A stretch of DNA of 64,000 bases from assembly GCA_024401645.1 (NCBI GenBank), contig JAKSKR010000012.1, forward strand, positions 1 to 64,000. The letters run 5' to 3'. The stretch is from Paludibacteraceae bacterium (GTDB taxonomy: Bacteria > Bacteroidota > Bacteroidia > Bacteroidales > Paludibacteraceae). Of the stretch, positions 25,267 to 34,120 are shown piece by piece; within the stretch, counting starts at the first letter, position 1, and each line of letters opens with the position of its first letter. The translations under genes and the position numbers were made by a program. The notes under the pieces are model-generated. The model made no database searches and was not told where the DNA came from. It was given only the letters and a program-made list of their open reading frames with translations.

Positions 25267-27216
25267 TTATACCTTCATTTCCATGCGAAGGAGCTTGTTG
25301 CTATCGGGATATTGATAGATGAGGTCGACATGTTTATTCCACCCTATCATTACAGTTACGAGTTTAAGTGTTACCCCTTTAGGGTCGGTATGTAGCCAAT
25401 AGCGTGGTCCGTCAAGTTTCTCGCGTACCGACCACAACCAAGTTAAATCTATCTTCGACAGTGCAGCCTCGTTCATGCCAAAGCCAATCACCAACGGCTC
25501 TTTTCCTATGTTCCAAGTAAAGCTACAATAAGGTGTATTGGCAGCCCAATCGGTCATAGGCGCAAACATAGCCTTTACCTGTTTCAAATTGTGTGCATTG
25601 CAAACCATACCCGCTATCAAGCGTTTCTTTCGCTCAACATTAGGCAAGGTGCCATCTTGCAAACGTTGGTCCGATTCTGGGTCGATGACGTGATACTCCA
25701 TCTGCTCCAAAGAAGCTCCATTGTTTATTTCACGCTGCAAAGTAGTGAATTCGTAGTTGCCAGGTTCAAGAACCAAGCCATTCTGCACGGCATCTAACGC
25801 ACCCTCCTTGTCACCAAAATGGGCACGCAGTTTAGCCACCTGCAAATAGTTCCATGGATAGGTTGGCTCTTGCAAGGTGCCATATTCGGCATAGCGGAGC
25901 GCCTTTCTCAACTCTCCACAATTGGTTAACGCACACGAATAGCGGTAGAACCAACAACCCGAGCCGAAAGCATAATTTTCGGAATAACGCATTAGCTGCG
26001 CAGCCTCGAAGCTTTGTTCGTAACTATCGGTATTGATGCACGCATAGGCATACCACAACGCCAGTTCGCAGTTGGTTCGTGCTTCCTCTATCGTAAAGTC
26101 ACCCTTGTCGACACGCTTGTAGACATATTCACGCAAAAACTTGAGCAACTCCATAAAGTCGGTAGGCACATTGCCCTGCACACTCTCTAACTTTTGGCGG
26201 ATGTCGTCGGTCAACAACGATTTCTGGGTCGGCACAACCGGTCCTCTTTCAAACACGAAGTCGCCACCCGGCTCCCTTCGGAAAGCGGAACCAAACGGAG
26301 CATGCAAGAGGTGAAGGATGAGGGAGTCGATGTTGCAAAGGGTATTCAACTCAAAATTGCCGATGTTAGCCGGATTGTTACGGTATTCTTCCGAATCGTC
26401 GGCAGCAAAGAAGCGCCAACCGCTGTCCCAACCAAACGTATCGGTTTCGTCGGGTTCCACCCTATAGCAGTAGCCAATAGGCTTACCGTCGACCATAATG
26501 CTGTCGCTGGCATAACAATAAGGTCCATCGGACCAATCGCTAGGTAGGATTTGCGACTCGTGCGACAACCAGTATTTCTTGTTATTAGGCGAGAAAACGT
26601 TCTTTCGTGACACGCAAAGTGGCGCCACCTGTATTATTTCCAAGTCGTCTTCAATGGCTTGCATCAGGGCATCGTTGCCATTTTCAGCCATGAACTTGGC
26701 TTCTTCCTTATAGATAACAAAAACAGAAAGGAACTCCACCATTTCGTCGTTCTCAATGGTACAGAAACGCATTTCCTCTTCCACCTGGTCAATTAGTGTT
26801 GCCGCGCACTGCTTGGTATTCTTGCCGTAAGGTTTGCCGTTGTCGATGAGGGTTTTCTTGCCAACACCATCGGTAATGGTTTTCTGGATGAGTGCCTTGA
26901 AGATGTCTAGTGGCCAGTTCCAAGTCTCGTCGTCCCATTCGGCATCGCCCTTCTTCCAGTTCGCAGGCAAATAGAACACCAGTTCGCAACGTGCTGCACA
27001 TTCGTCGGCAACAGCGTTAGGGTTCACATAAGCCCCCAAGCCCACCGTTACCAATGTTATGAAGTTGCGGTAAGAGGTTGGTTGAACAATGTCAATTTCC
27101 ACCAACAGACCATTATCCAAACCCATTTGCATGAAGAATTCCGCATCGCCCATGTGAAGGGCTATGTGCTGGCGAATGGTTTCAAGCGAATTCGAAGAAT
27201 AAGTCTCTGGGTACAT
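25267..27216 (-). CDS. SUFU-like + DUF2185 (Imm33) + TPR fusion protein
   Basis: This 649-residue cytosolic protein has no signal peptide. Residues about 1-190 resemble a bacterial suppressor-of-fused (SUFU) domain, with VEIDIVQPTSYRNFITLVTVGL, LVFYLPANWK and WNWPLDIFKALI. Residues about 215-320 match the DUF2185/Imm33 pattern: YCYASDSIMVDGKPIGYCYR, DSGWRFFAADDSEEY, LNTLCNIDSLILHLLHAPFGSAFRR. Residues about 355-500 form TPR-like helical pairs, followed by an unassigned beta-rich C-terminus. SUFU and Imm33 are both known as immunity domains of polymorphic toxin systems, so a poly-immunity protein is plausible, though no toxin gene is adjacent. A housekeeping role is also possible. It is divergent from the DUF4348-like gene. 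Confidence 0.8.
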   Translation of the reverse strand: MYPETYSSNSLETIRQHIALHMGDAEFFMQMGLDNGLLVEIDIVQPTSYRNFITLVTVGLGAYVNPNAVADECAARCELVFYLPANWKKGDAEWDDETWNWPLDIFKALIQKTITDGVGKKTLIDNGKPYGKNTKQCAATLIDQVEEEMRFCTIENDEMVEFLSVFVIYKEEAKFMAENGNDALMQAIEDDLEIIQVAPLCVSRKNVFSPNNKKYWLSHESQILPSDWSDGPYCYASDSIMVDGKPIGYCYRVEPDETDTFGWDSGWRFFAADDSEEYRNNPANIGNFELNTLCNIDSLILHLLHAPFGSAFRREPGGDFVFERGPVVPTQKSLLTDDIRQKLESVQGNVPTDFMELLKFLREYVYKRVDKGDFTIEEARTNCELALWYAYACINTDSYEQSFEAAQLMRYSENYAFGSGCWFYRYSCALTNCGELRKALRYAEYGTLQEPTYPWNYLQVAKLRAHFGDKEGALDAVQNGLVLEPGNYEFTTLQREINNGASLEQMEYHVIDPESDQRLQDGTLPNVERKKRLIAGMVCNAHNLKQVKAMFAPMTDWAANTPYCSFTWNIGKEPLVIGFGMNEAALSKIDLTWLWSVREKLDGPRYWLHTDPKGVTLKLVTVMIGWNKHVDLIYQYPDSNKLLRMEMKV

Positions 27217-27241
27217 CTCTCTACTGTTTCTGTTTGTTTTT

Positions 27242-27249
27242 CAAAGTTA
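27242..27249 (-). promoter_or_regulatory. -7 promoter element for the SUFU/DUF2185 gene
   Basis: Minus-strand TAACTTTG matches TAnnTTTG, 26 bp before the ATG. No clear -33 box. Confidence 0.5.
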
Positions 27250-27366
27250 CGAAAAAGACACAAGATGCAAGATGTTAGTTACAAGAAGATTGATAAACAG
27301 AGATAGCATTTCTTAACACAATTTGAAAAAAAGATAGTTAGTCTTCATCCTTTGGCCCAAGATTTG

Positions 27367-27374
27367 TAATTTTG
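27367..27374 (+). promoter_or_regulatory. -7 promoter element for the DUF4348-like/GHL10 pair
   Basis: TAATTTTG matches TAnnTTTG, 25 bp before the ATG. The only near TTTG (27351-27354) is 12 bp upstream, too close for a canonical -33 box. Confidence 0.5.
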
Positions 27375-27398
27375 TAATTGTAAGCAAAAACAAATTGA

Positions 27399-28082
27399 AT
27401 GACCAACACTAGCAAACATATTTTCATTGTGTCCTTGCTGATGTCACTGTGGTGCACATCGGTTCAAGCCGAGCCTTTTGCTAGGTTCTTGGTCAATTTT
27501 TTGCGTACCCCCGAAAAGCAAGCACAAAGTGCACACAATGCACTAACCGTTGACGGCAAGAAAGCAAAGAGGAACGGCAACTATATGCTTTACAACGACA
27601 AAGCTTCCGTTGCCATGCTTTGTGCCGACTCCATCAGCATTGCCGCACCAAGCAAGGCCGATGTGCAGGTGTCACTTGTCAACCAGTCGACGAAAGAGTC
27701 GGGTTCGTTCACATTCGCACATAGCGGCAGGTCGTTTGTCCTTAAGGAAGTGGAGAACGGCAAGCCTATGGTCGACAACGATTTCCTATCGTTCCTTTCC
27801 GAATTCTCGCGCAACAACGATTTCCAAATAAAGCGCACCATCTTCCCTCTTCCTATCCGTCAGTTCAGAAACGGTAAGGAGGCGAGCAACAACTTGCTGA
27901 TGCCACGCGACTGGAGCTACATGAACTTCACCGCCAAATGGCCACAGATTTGCGTCTTTTCGAACGTTGAAAACTCAAATAACAGAAGATTGTATATCTA
28001 CAAGGGCGAACATGTAAGCCAGATTTACAACTTCATCAGCATCAACCGCAAGTGGTACCTCATTGAGGTGGAAAACTATTAA
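27399..28082 (+). CDS. DUF4348-like secreted protein
   Basis: This 227-residue exported protein has a signal peptide (about 1-24, ending SVQAE). The centre and C-terminus (FLSFLSEFSRNNDFQIKRTIFPLP ... YNFISINRKWYLIEVENY) resemble the Bacteroidetes domain DUF4348: a pattern of a structured query about substrate-free residues, a phenylalanine-rich core and a final WYLI strand. No catalytic motif is visible. It ends 7 bp before the GHL10 gene, so the two probably share a transcript and may act together at the cell envelope. Confidence 0.7.
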   Translation: MTNTSKHIFIVSLLMSLWCTSVQAEPFARFLVNFLRTPEKQAQSAHNALTVDGKKAKRNGNYMLYNDKASVAMLCADSISIAAPSKADVQVSLVNQSTKESGSFTFAHSGRSFVLKEVENGKPMVDNDFLSFLSEFSRNNDFQIKRTIFPLPIRQFRNGKEASNNLLMPRDWSYMNFTAKWPQICVFSNVENSNNRRLYIYKGEHVSQIYNFISINRKWYLIEVENY

Positions 28083-28089
28083 AACAAAC

Positions 28090-29598
28090 ATGATTCGTAC
28101 TCTTCATAGCCGCATAGCGACCATTATCGCCCTATTTGTATCCCTATTCATAACATTGCCTAACTTATGGGGCGACGAAAACGTACGAAAAGCCGAAATG
28201 CGCGGTGTGTGGATTGCAACCGTTGCCGGAATTGACTGGCCACTAACGCGCGACAACACCTATCAACAGAAACAAGACCTCATCAATATTCTCGACTCAC
28301 TTAAGGCATGCAACATCAACACAGTTGCCTTTCAAGTGCGTCCTACGGCCGACGCCTTCTACCAGTCTGCCCTCGAGCCATGGTCGAACTACCTGACCGG
28401 CAAGCAAGGCAAGGCGCCAAGCCCATTCTACGATCCGCTAGACTTCATTATTACCGAGGCACACAAGCGCTGCATGGAAGTGCACGTTTGGATGAACCCC
28501 TACCGTGTCATCAACGGCGGCACCGTCGAGAGTCTTTGCCAGAACCACCTTTACTTTGAACGCCCCGAGCTCTTTGCCTGGTATGGCGGCAAGCTCTATT
28601 TCAATCCGGCCTACCAAGACGTGCGCGACTACCTGACCATGATTGTTATGGACATCGTGCTCCGTTACGACCTCGACGCCATCCATTTCGACGACTACTT
28701 CTACCCCTATAAGGAAAAGGGCGAAGAGTTTCCCGACGAAAAAGCCTACGAGGAACTGGGCGGCAGGTTTGCCACAAAAGACGAATGGCGAAGAAACAAC
28801 GTCGACCTGGTTATTGAGCAATTGCAACACACCATTAAGGCGGCTAGGCCATGGGTGCAGTTTGGCATTAGCCCATTTGGCAACAACAACACCAACTACA
28901 ACGAACTTTATGCCGACCTGACCAAATGGATTAAAAACGGATGGATTGACTACGTGCTGCCACAACTCTACTGGAACATTGGCCACAAAACTGCCGACTA
29001 CAGCACCCTTTACGACTGGTGGAGCAAGGAATGTGTGAACACTAACAACCGCATACCGTGCAACTTCTACGTTGGACAATATGCCTCGGGCTTGGAAATC
29101 TATACACAAACGGCTTGGAAAGAACCGAACGAACTAGCCCGACAGCTAAAACAGAACTATGATAAGGGAAACGACAAGGGTTCGTTCTTCTACAGCAACA
29201 AGTATTTTATGAAGAATCCACAAGGACTGCTCGACACCTTGCGCCAACAATACTACCGCTACCCCGCACTGCAACCCGCTTGCCCCAACATGGGCGGCGA
29301 GGCATCGGCAGCGCCAAGCAACGTGCGTGTCGAGAACGGCTATTTGCGTTGGGACGCCGTTAACGAAAAAGATGGCAAATGCGTACGTTACTACGTGGTT
29401 TACGCCATACCAAGTTTCTCGAAGGAAGATCAGTTGTTGCCTAGGCGCATAGTTACCACTACGGCAAACCCAACCGGCAACCTCTACTTGGAAGACTACC
29501 GCAAAGCCATACCAGCCGGCTCACGTTTGGTAGTGACCAGCTTTAACCGCTACCGCTACGAGAGCGAAGCTAGCGACTGGGTGTTTGCAGAATATTAA
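28090..29598 (+). CDS. GHL10-family (DUF187) glycoside hydrolase-like protein
   Basis: This 502-residue exported protein resembles glycosyl-hydrolase-like 10 proteins such as DigH, thought to act on denuded peptidoglycan glycan strands. A signal peptide (about 1-30, ALFVSLFITLPNLWG) is followed by the TIM-barrel core with EMRGVWIATVAGIDWP, FQVRPTADAFY, VHVWMNPYRV, LDAIHFDDYFYPY and QFGISPFG. Barrel-end aspartates and glutamates are present. Residues about 415-502 form an FN3-like C-terminal domain. The start at 28090 was preferred over 28063 because the latter overlaps the preceding gene and adds residues before the signal peptide. A polysaccharide substrate from the diet is an alternative. 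Confidence 0.88.
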   Translation: MIRTLHSRIATIIALFVSLFITLPNLWGDENVRKAEMRGVWIATVAGIDWPLTRDNTYQQKQDLINILDSLKACNINTVAFQVRPTADAFYQSALEPWSNYLTGKQGKAPSPFYDPLDFIITEAHKRCMEVHVWMNPYRVINGGTVESLCQNHLYFERPELFAWYGGKLYFNPAYQDVRDYLTMIVMDIVLRYDLDAIHFDDYFYPYKEKGEEFPDEKAYEELGGRFATKDEWRRNNVDLVIEQLQHTIKAARPWVQFGISPFGNNNTNYNELYADLTKWIKNGWIDYVLPQLYWNIGHKTADYSTLYDWWSKECVNTNNRIPCNFYVGQYASGLEIYTQTAWKEPNELARQLKQNYDKGNDKGSFFYSNKYFMKNPQGLLDTLRQQYYRYPALQPACPNMGGEASAAPSNVRVENGYLRWDAVNEKDGKCVRYYVVYAIPSFSKEDQLLPRRIVTTTANPTGNLYLEDYRKAIPAGSRLVVTSFNRYRYESEASDWVFAEY

Positions 29599-29670
29599 GA
29601 AACTGTTTAAAAATTTTACGAAAGAATTCTTATTGGTCCTTTTACACATCCAACCACAATGGAGTTTCAA
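29598..29670. repeat. Partial copy of the MITE-like element
   Basis: Positions 29598-29636 match 23102-23140 at 38 of 39 bases, and a second block (acaatggagttt) near 29655 matches the middle of the 177-bp element. The right-hand half with its inverted terminus is missing. It starts at the last base of the GHL10 gene's stop and supplies the stop codon of the converging MarC gene. Confidence 0.75.
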
Positions 29671-30233
29671 AATAGTTGGCTGATGTTGGAAGCAAACATC
29701 TTCACCGACATTGCTAACAAAATGATGCCAAAGAACTTTTTCATGATATAACTGATGGTCGTACCCAGCAGTTGTTCTAGCTTTGCAGCAAACCTTAACA
29801 CAAAGAAAACAACCAACAGGTTCAAAGCCAACGCCAATGAAATAACCTCTATGGTATAGCCCGACTGCAACGAAATGAGGGTTGTTATGGTACCAGGTCC
29901 GGCAATAAGCGGGAAGGCAACGGGAACAACAGTAGCGTCGTCGGAAGACCTACCTTTGAAAATGTCGGTTTCCAATATCATCTCCATCGACAACAAGAAC
30001 AAGACAATGGCACCCGCCACCGCAAACGACTTGAGGTCGACATTAAACATCTTCAAAATCCATTCACCACCATAAAGGAACACAAACAAGATGGAGGCGG
30101 CAATAGCAGTGGTCTTAACCGCATTTATCTTCTTGCCACTCTTCTGCAAGTCGACCAACACCGGCAAGGCGCCCATGGTATCGATGACGGCAAAAAGAAC
30201 CATAAAGACTGAAAAGATACTCAATGAATCCAT
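29667..30233 (-). CDS. MarC-family integral membrane protein
   Basis: This 188-residue inner-membrane protein has about six hydrophobic helices and the MarC hallmarks: FMVLFAVIDTMGALPVLVDL near the start and VAFPLIAGPGTITTLISL in the middle. The family's transport substrate is not established; early links to multiple antibiotic resistance were not confirmed. The last codon and the stop fall within the partial MITE-like repeat, so the C-terminus may have been trimmed slightly. It is monocistronic. Confidence 0.93.
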   Translation of the reverse strand: MDSLSIFSVFMVLFAVIDTMGALPVLVDLQKSGKKINAVKTTAIAASILFVFLYGGEWILKMFNVDLKSFAVAGAIVLFLLSMEMILETDIFKGRSSDDATVVPVAFPLIAGPGTITTLISLQSGYTIEVISLALALNLLVVFFVLRFAAKLEQLLGTTISYIMKKFFGIILLAMSVKMFASNISQLF

Positions 30234-30410
30234 AAGCTTTCGTTATTTTCGGTTAAGGCAAATATACGAAAAGAACAGGAAAACCGGTTTCGTTACGGTC
30301 ATTTTCGCAGACAGATAGGACATTTTCGGCAGAATGCCTATCATATTTTTGCAACGCATATCATTCGTTATAAACATTTTTTCAAACAGCGCCAGCGGAT
30401 TGTTAAGTTA

Positions 30411-30441
30411 TTTGATATAAAAAGTTTATGCCATAAATTTG
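30411..30441 (+). promoter_or_regulatory. Bacteroidetes promoter (TTTG-N19-TAAATTTG)
   Basis: TTTG at 30411-30414 and TAAATTTG at 30434-30441 are 19 bp apart, a full match to the -33/-7 consensus. It implies a leader of roughly 100 nt before the hydrolase gene at 30548. Confidence 0.75.
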
Positions 30442-30547
30442 CAGTGTATTCATTACAAAACCTGACAGAATCAGTCCACAGAACCAGCAAAAAATCACCT
30501 CAATATGTGAGTAGTCATTATCTATATACTAACAAAAATTTTTTACC

Positions 30548-31804
30548 ATGAAACGTTTAGTTTTACTTGCAATGTGTTTATTCAGTTTGAATGCGTCAGC
30601 CCAATGGGGCGACTGGGGCGGAGGCGGCTTCGGAGGCTTTGGCGGAGGCGGTTTTGGTGACTTCGGCGGATTCGGCGGCGGAGGAGGAAATCCATTCGGT
30701 GGCGAAGGCAGCGGCAACTCCGGCAACATTGGCGACTACAAGTCGACGAAAGACATAGACTATGTTGGCGATAACCACGTAGGCCACAAGCTAGACATTT
30801 ACTTCCCAAAAGATGACAAGCCAAAGCACAACGTCATCATCCACATTTATGGTAGTGCATGGGGCAGCAACAACTCAAAAGGTTCTGCCGACCTTGGTAC
30901 TGTTGGTGTTGCAGCCTTACAGGCAGGCTACATCTTCGTAGCGCCTAACCATCGTACCTATAACGATGCCCTCTACCCAGCCCAGATTAACGACATTAAG
31001 GCGGTAGTGCGCTACTTAAGGGGGAATGCGGAAGAACTTGGCATCGACACCTCGTTTATAGCCATTTCCGGATTCTCATCTGGCGGTCACTTGGCCTCTC
31101 TCATGGGTGTTACCCGCGGCCAGAAAGTCTTTACCGTTGGTTCGGCTACTATGGATATTGAAGGAAACCTTGGCAAATACACCAACGAAAGCAGCTGGGT
31201 AGATGCCGTTTGCGACTGGTCGGGTCCTGTTGACTGCCGCTACAAGAACTGCGGTAACCCTATACAGATGGCACCTGAAAACGACATGGTAGGCGGTTGC
31301 AACGACCAGCAATGTCCCGACAAACACGCCCTGCTAGGAGCAAACACCTTCATCGATGCCGACGATGCCCCTACAATGGTATGCCACGGTTCTTCCGACA
31401 ACATTGTACCACAATGCGAAGGTAAGATGTTCTACGACAATTTAGAGAAGGCTGGTGTTGAATGCGAATACTACCCTCATGGTGGTGGTCATGGTGTTGC
31501 CGGTGAGTTTACCGACGAAATGATTGCCTTCTTCCAAAAAATTAGGGACGATAAAGCCAGCAAGTCAACCCAGACGAGCATCAGCACCGCAACGGCAGTA
31601 GCAAAGAACATCTGCCAAGACCAAGACAAGCTTTACCTATGCAACGCAGAGGCTGAACCATGTAACTTTACGCTTGCCGACGTTATGGGCCGCACCATCA
31701 TGCACGGCGAACTTACCGCCAATGGTGTCAACATTTCGTCATTAAGCAATGGTGTGTACCTTGTTCGCACCAGCAATGGCGACACATTCAAATTTATAAA
31801 ATAA
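30548..31804 (+). CDS. Secreted alpha/beta hydrolase (acetyl-esterase-like) with Gly-rich linker and T9SS tail
   Basis: This 418-residue exported esterase candidate has a signal peptide (about 1-19). An unusual glycine/phenylalanine-rich stretch follows (about 20-60, with units such as GGFGGFGGGG). The hydrolase fold (about 70-335) has the nucleophile in GFSSGG (S177), the acid in HGSSDN (D284) and the base in GGGHG (H315). The oxyanion strand reads HIYGSAWG rather than the usual HGGGW. The fold resembles BD-FAE/xylan esterase types. Residues about 355-418 form a type-A T9SS-like tail ending FKFIK. It stands alone between its own promoter and terminator. Confidence 0.87.
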   Translation: MKRLVLLAMCLFSLNASAQWGDWGGGGFGGFGGGGFGDFGGFGGGGGNPFGGEGSGNSGNIGDYKSTKDIDYVGDNHVGHKLDIYFPKDDKPKHNVIIHIYGSAWGSNNSKGSADLGTVGVAALQAGYIFVAPNHRTYNDALYPAQINDIKAVVRYLRGNAEELGIDTSFIAISGFSSGGHLASLMGVTRGQKVFTVGSATMDIEGNLGKYTNESSWVDAVCDWSGPVDCRYKNCGNPIQMAPENDMVGGCNDQQCPDKHALLGANTFIDADDAPTMVCHGSSDNIVPQCEGKMFYDNLEKAGVECEYYPHGGGHGVAGEFTDEMIAFFQKIRDDKASKSTQTSISTATAVAKNICQDQDKLYLCNAEAEPCNFTLADVMGRTIMHGELTANGVNISSLSNGVYLVRTSNGDTFKFIK

Positions 31805-31833
31805 GTTTTTAATTCATATTACTATGTGCAAGG

Positions 31834-31865
31834 GGGTACGGGCTGTTATAGTTCGTGCCCTTTTT
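31834..31865 (+). terminator. Terminator after the alpha/beta hydrolase
   Basis: Stem gggtacg (31834-31840) with cgtgccc (31854-31860, one G-T pair) followed by five T. Confidence 0.7.
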
Positions 31866-32062
31866 CGTTACTGTATCCTATCCTTCCCTTTAGGCTGACG
31901 CACGGCGTTTGCGACTTTTACAGGTTTGTAAATTACAAATTTGTAAAAGTGGTGGAATAATAAGCATTAAACCGCACTTGCGAGGTTATGAAATTGAGTT
32001 GAAAGGCCTCCCAATGGATGACATGTAAGGAATTATAAAAAAAGGACAACTGAATAGGATAA
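31866..32062. other. Intergenic region with a 37-bp near-perfect palindrome
   Basis: There is no gene here. Positions 31914-31950 form a palindrome of two 18-bp arms (16 of 18 matching) around one base, with core tttgtaaattacaaa. It resembles an operator but no gene start is adjacent. A short open stretch reading KPHLRGYEIELKGLPMDDM follows (about 31968-32027) and ends at a stop; I do not recognise it. Confidence 0.6.
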
Positions 32063-32098
32063 AAAAAGAGGTGTATCAAAATGTAATTTTGATACACC
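32058..32098 (-). terminator. Rho-independent terminator after the C10 protease
   Basis: Perfect 13-bp stem ggtgtatcaaaat (32070-32082) with 32086-32098 and a 3-nt loop. On the minus strand it is followed by TCTTTTTTT. It lies 23 bp past the protease stop. Confidence 0.9.
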
Positions 32099-32121
32099 CA
32101 CCTTGTTAGTCAATAAGAAGA

Positions 32122-33561
32122 TTATGGTATAATGATAGACCCATCTTCAAAAACAATTTCCATTCCATGTACCCAATAATCTGAATATGGATATCTTGGC
32201 TTTTTTGTTTCATAATCATATGGTGCCATTCCCCACATCTGAAGGTCTTCGTATTGGGAATTCTCACACTCATATCCAAAGTCATTCCATTCACCATTGC
32301 CAGTATTGACGAAAATATCATCAAGGAAGAATCCGTTGTTAGCACCATCCCATCCCCAATTATAATGCAAATAACAGAATTTCTTCTCCAATCTTGGAGC
32401 TAGCGGATAAAACTTATATTTCGCCAAAACGCCATCGCACAACCAAATATGGTTGTATGTTAAAACACCCTTTCCTTCTATAAACACAGGTGATTTATAT
32501 TTACTTAACCAAGTTATTACTTTTTCTGTGTTAAGGGCATGAGGAGTTTCTCTAATCTGTCCCTTCAGAAATCCTTTTACATTCCCAATACTTGAAGATT
32601 TAGCCGAAGTATGGAAATGAGTTGTTTCAACAATACCACCCGCTTCCGAGATTTGATTGTAAAAATAACTAACGGCCTGGCATTTTGGAGTTTCAGTAAC
32701 CCAAGTTCTGCCGAGCCTAAATTCTTGTGGTGTCGGATCACGGTTTACTTTCGAGAAGTCAATCCAATCATTTATATATGAACTATACAAATCTCCCCAA
32801 TAAGCTTGATATTGAGCAAGGGCAACGACCAAGCAACCGGCAACAACTTTATTTTTCTTATTGTTCTTTGTACAATAATCACATTTACAATATGGCAAAT
32901 AATCGTTATATTTTTGCCCAAGTGTGGCTTTTACAAATGGTCCATAAACATAATCTATAGGGATTGAAAAAGCTTTTGTCTGATTTTTTGAAGTACATGT
33001 GTCAAGTTCCCCATTCTTAATAGCCTCTTCTACTCTAAAAATTCGTTGTTCCCTCTTTTCTTCAAACTCGTTGATTGAGGATGATACATACTTATCTATT
33101 TTATCATAGACAGGGCTAATTAACGTATCGTTTTCGCCTTCAAAATTACCTTTATCAAACAAAGCTAAAACACCAGCATCAACACGATCATCTGCACAAA
33201 CATATGCATATCCATTATTATCAGCAAAATTCACAAAATAGCCCAAGGTATCTTGTTTTACCCCTTTCGAAGTCTTAATGCCTTTGGCACCAGATCTGAC
33301 AATAGTACTAGAAACCTTTAATGAGTTCGTACTTTTAAGAGTATTACCACCATCACCATTTTTTGTAGCCCCATTTACGAAATTCAAGGCTATCTCCTCT
33401 GCTTGTTTTCTTGAGATAGTGTGATTGGTTGAGTACAATGCTTTAATATTAAAGCAATCATCTTCGGTCTTTTCTGTCATAGAAGAAAAGGGTTGCTCCT
33501 GATCATCCTTACATGAATTTAGAGCCAATAATGCTAAAAACAGCAAATAACTTTTTTTCAT
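32122..33561 (-). CDS. Streptopain-type C10 cysteine peptidase lipoprotein
   Basis: This 479-residue secreted protease is related to SpeB, PrtT and the Bacteroides fragilis Bfp proteins. An N-terminal lipobox (LLALNSC, C17) predicts surface or periplasmic lipid anchoring. Residues about 48-190 resemble the Spi inhibitor/propeptide region. The catalytic domain (about 195-479) has the nucleophile in AGCLVVALAQ (C243), the histidine in NHIWLCDG (H371) and the NWGWDG...GFF segment. The key residues are present. The zymogen would need processing to become active. The gene is AT-rich relative to the CAZyme genes and stands alone, with a TAAGTTTG box upstream, which fits relatively recent acquisition. 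Host- or competitor-directed proteolysis is inference. Confidence 0.9.
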   Translation of the reverse strand: MKKSYLLFLALLALNSCKDDQEQPFSSMTEKTEDDCFNIKALYSTNHTISRKQAEEIALNFVNGATKNGDGGNTLKSTNSLKVSSTIVRSGAKGIKTSKGVKQDTLGYFVNFADNNGYAYVCADDRVDAGVLALFDKGNFEGENDTLISPVYDKIDKYVSSSINEFEEKREQRIFRVEEAIKNGELDTCTSKNQTKAFSIPIDYVYGPFVKATLGQKYNDYLPYCKCDYCTKNNKKNKVVAGCLVVALAQYQAYWGDLYSSYINDWIDFSKVNRDPTPQEFRLGRTWVTETPKCQAVSYFYNQISEAGGIVETTHFHTSAKSSSIGNVKGFLKGQIRETPHALNTEKVITWLSKYKSPVFIEGKGVLTYNHIWLCDGVLAKYKFYPLAPRLEKKFCYLHYNWGWDGANNGFFLDDIFVNTGNGEWNDFGYECENSQYEDLQMWGMAPYDYETKKPRYPYSDYWVHGMEIVFEDGSIIIP

Positions 33562-33596
33562 AAAATAATTAAATAAATAAAATATAATTAAGCTTG

Positions 33597-33604
33597 CAAA
33601 CTTA
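33597..33604 (-). promoter_or_regulatory. -7 promoter element for the C10 protease
   Basis: Minus-strand TAAGTTTG matches TAnnTTTG, 35 bp before the start. TTTTG lies 17 bp further upstream, slightly tight. Confidence 0.6.
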
Positions 33605-34053
33605 TTGTTGTATTATAATTTCAAAATTAATAATATTTCTTATATTAATAAATATTTTCAGATAAAAATAATTTGCTTTTTCTAAAAATGAAACGAAAAG
33701 ATCAGTTTATATTACAAATGGAACTTTTTGAAGAAAGACTTACTTTAGAGAGTATTCTAATCGATTGATCAAAGCAAACAAAAACATTGAACCTCACATT
33801 CCACCACATATTTAATATATCTATTGACAGCAACACCGCTTATTTAAATACTTATTCAGCATTATTCGGTATAATAAGATTTGAGAAGATAAGGACACCA
33901 AAGGAGAATCCAAAGAACATTGTTGTATTAGGCAATATATGAGATATGGTTATTACCAGAAATAATGTTGTAAATCACCAAACGCCATATGGGTGTGTCT
34001 GAAGTTTCTAAATGTAGAAGAAAATAGTCCGTTTGTTGGAAAAGTATATTATG
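33605..34053. other. AT-rich intergenic region without a gene
   Basis: About 450 bp of AT-rich DNA between the C10 protease promoter and the terminator of the GLUG protein gene. I see no convincing ORF, RNA fold or repeat in it. Confidence 0.6.
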
Positions 34054-34090
34054 CAAAAAGAAGGGTTCAGCACACATCGCCGAACCCTTC
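34054..34090 (-). terminator. Rho-independent terminator of the adhesin operon
   Basis: Stem gaagggttc (34060-34068) with 34082-34090 and, on the minus strand, five T after it. It lies 30 bp past the GLUG protein stop. Confidence 0.88.
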
Positions 34091-34120
34091 CCTTTTATTT
34101 ATCAGCAAAAACTTACGTCT

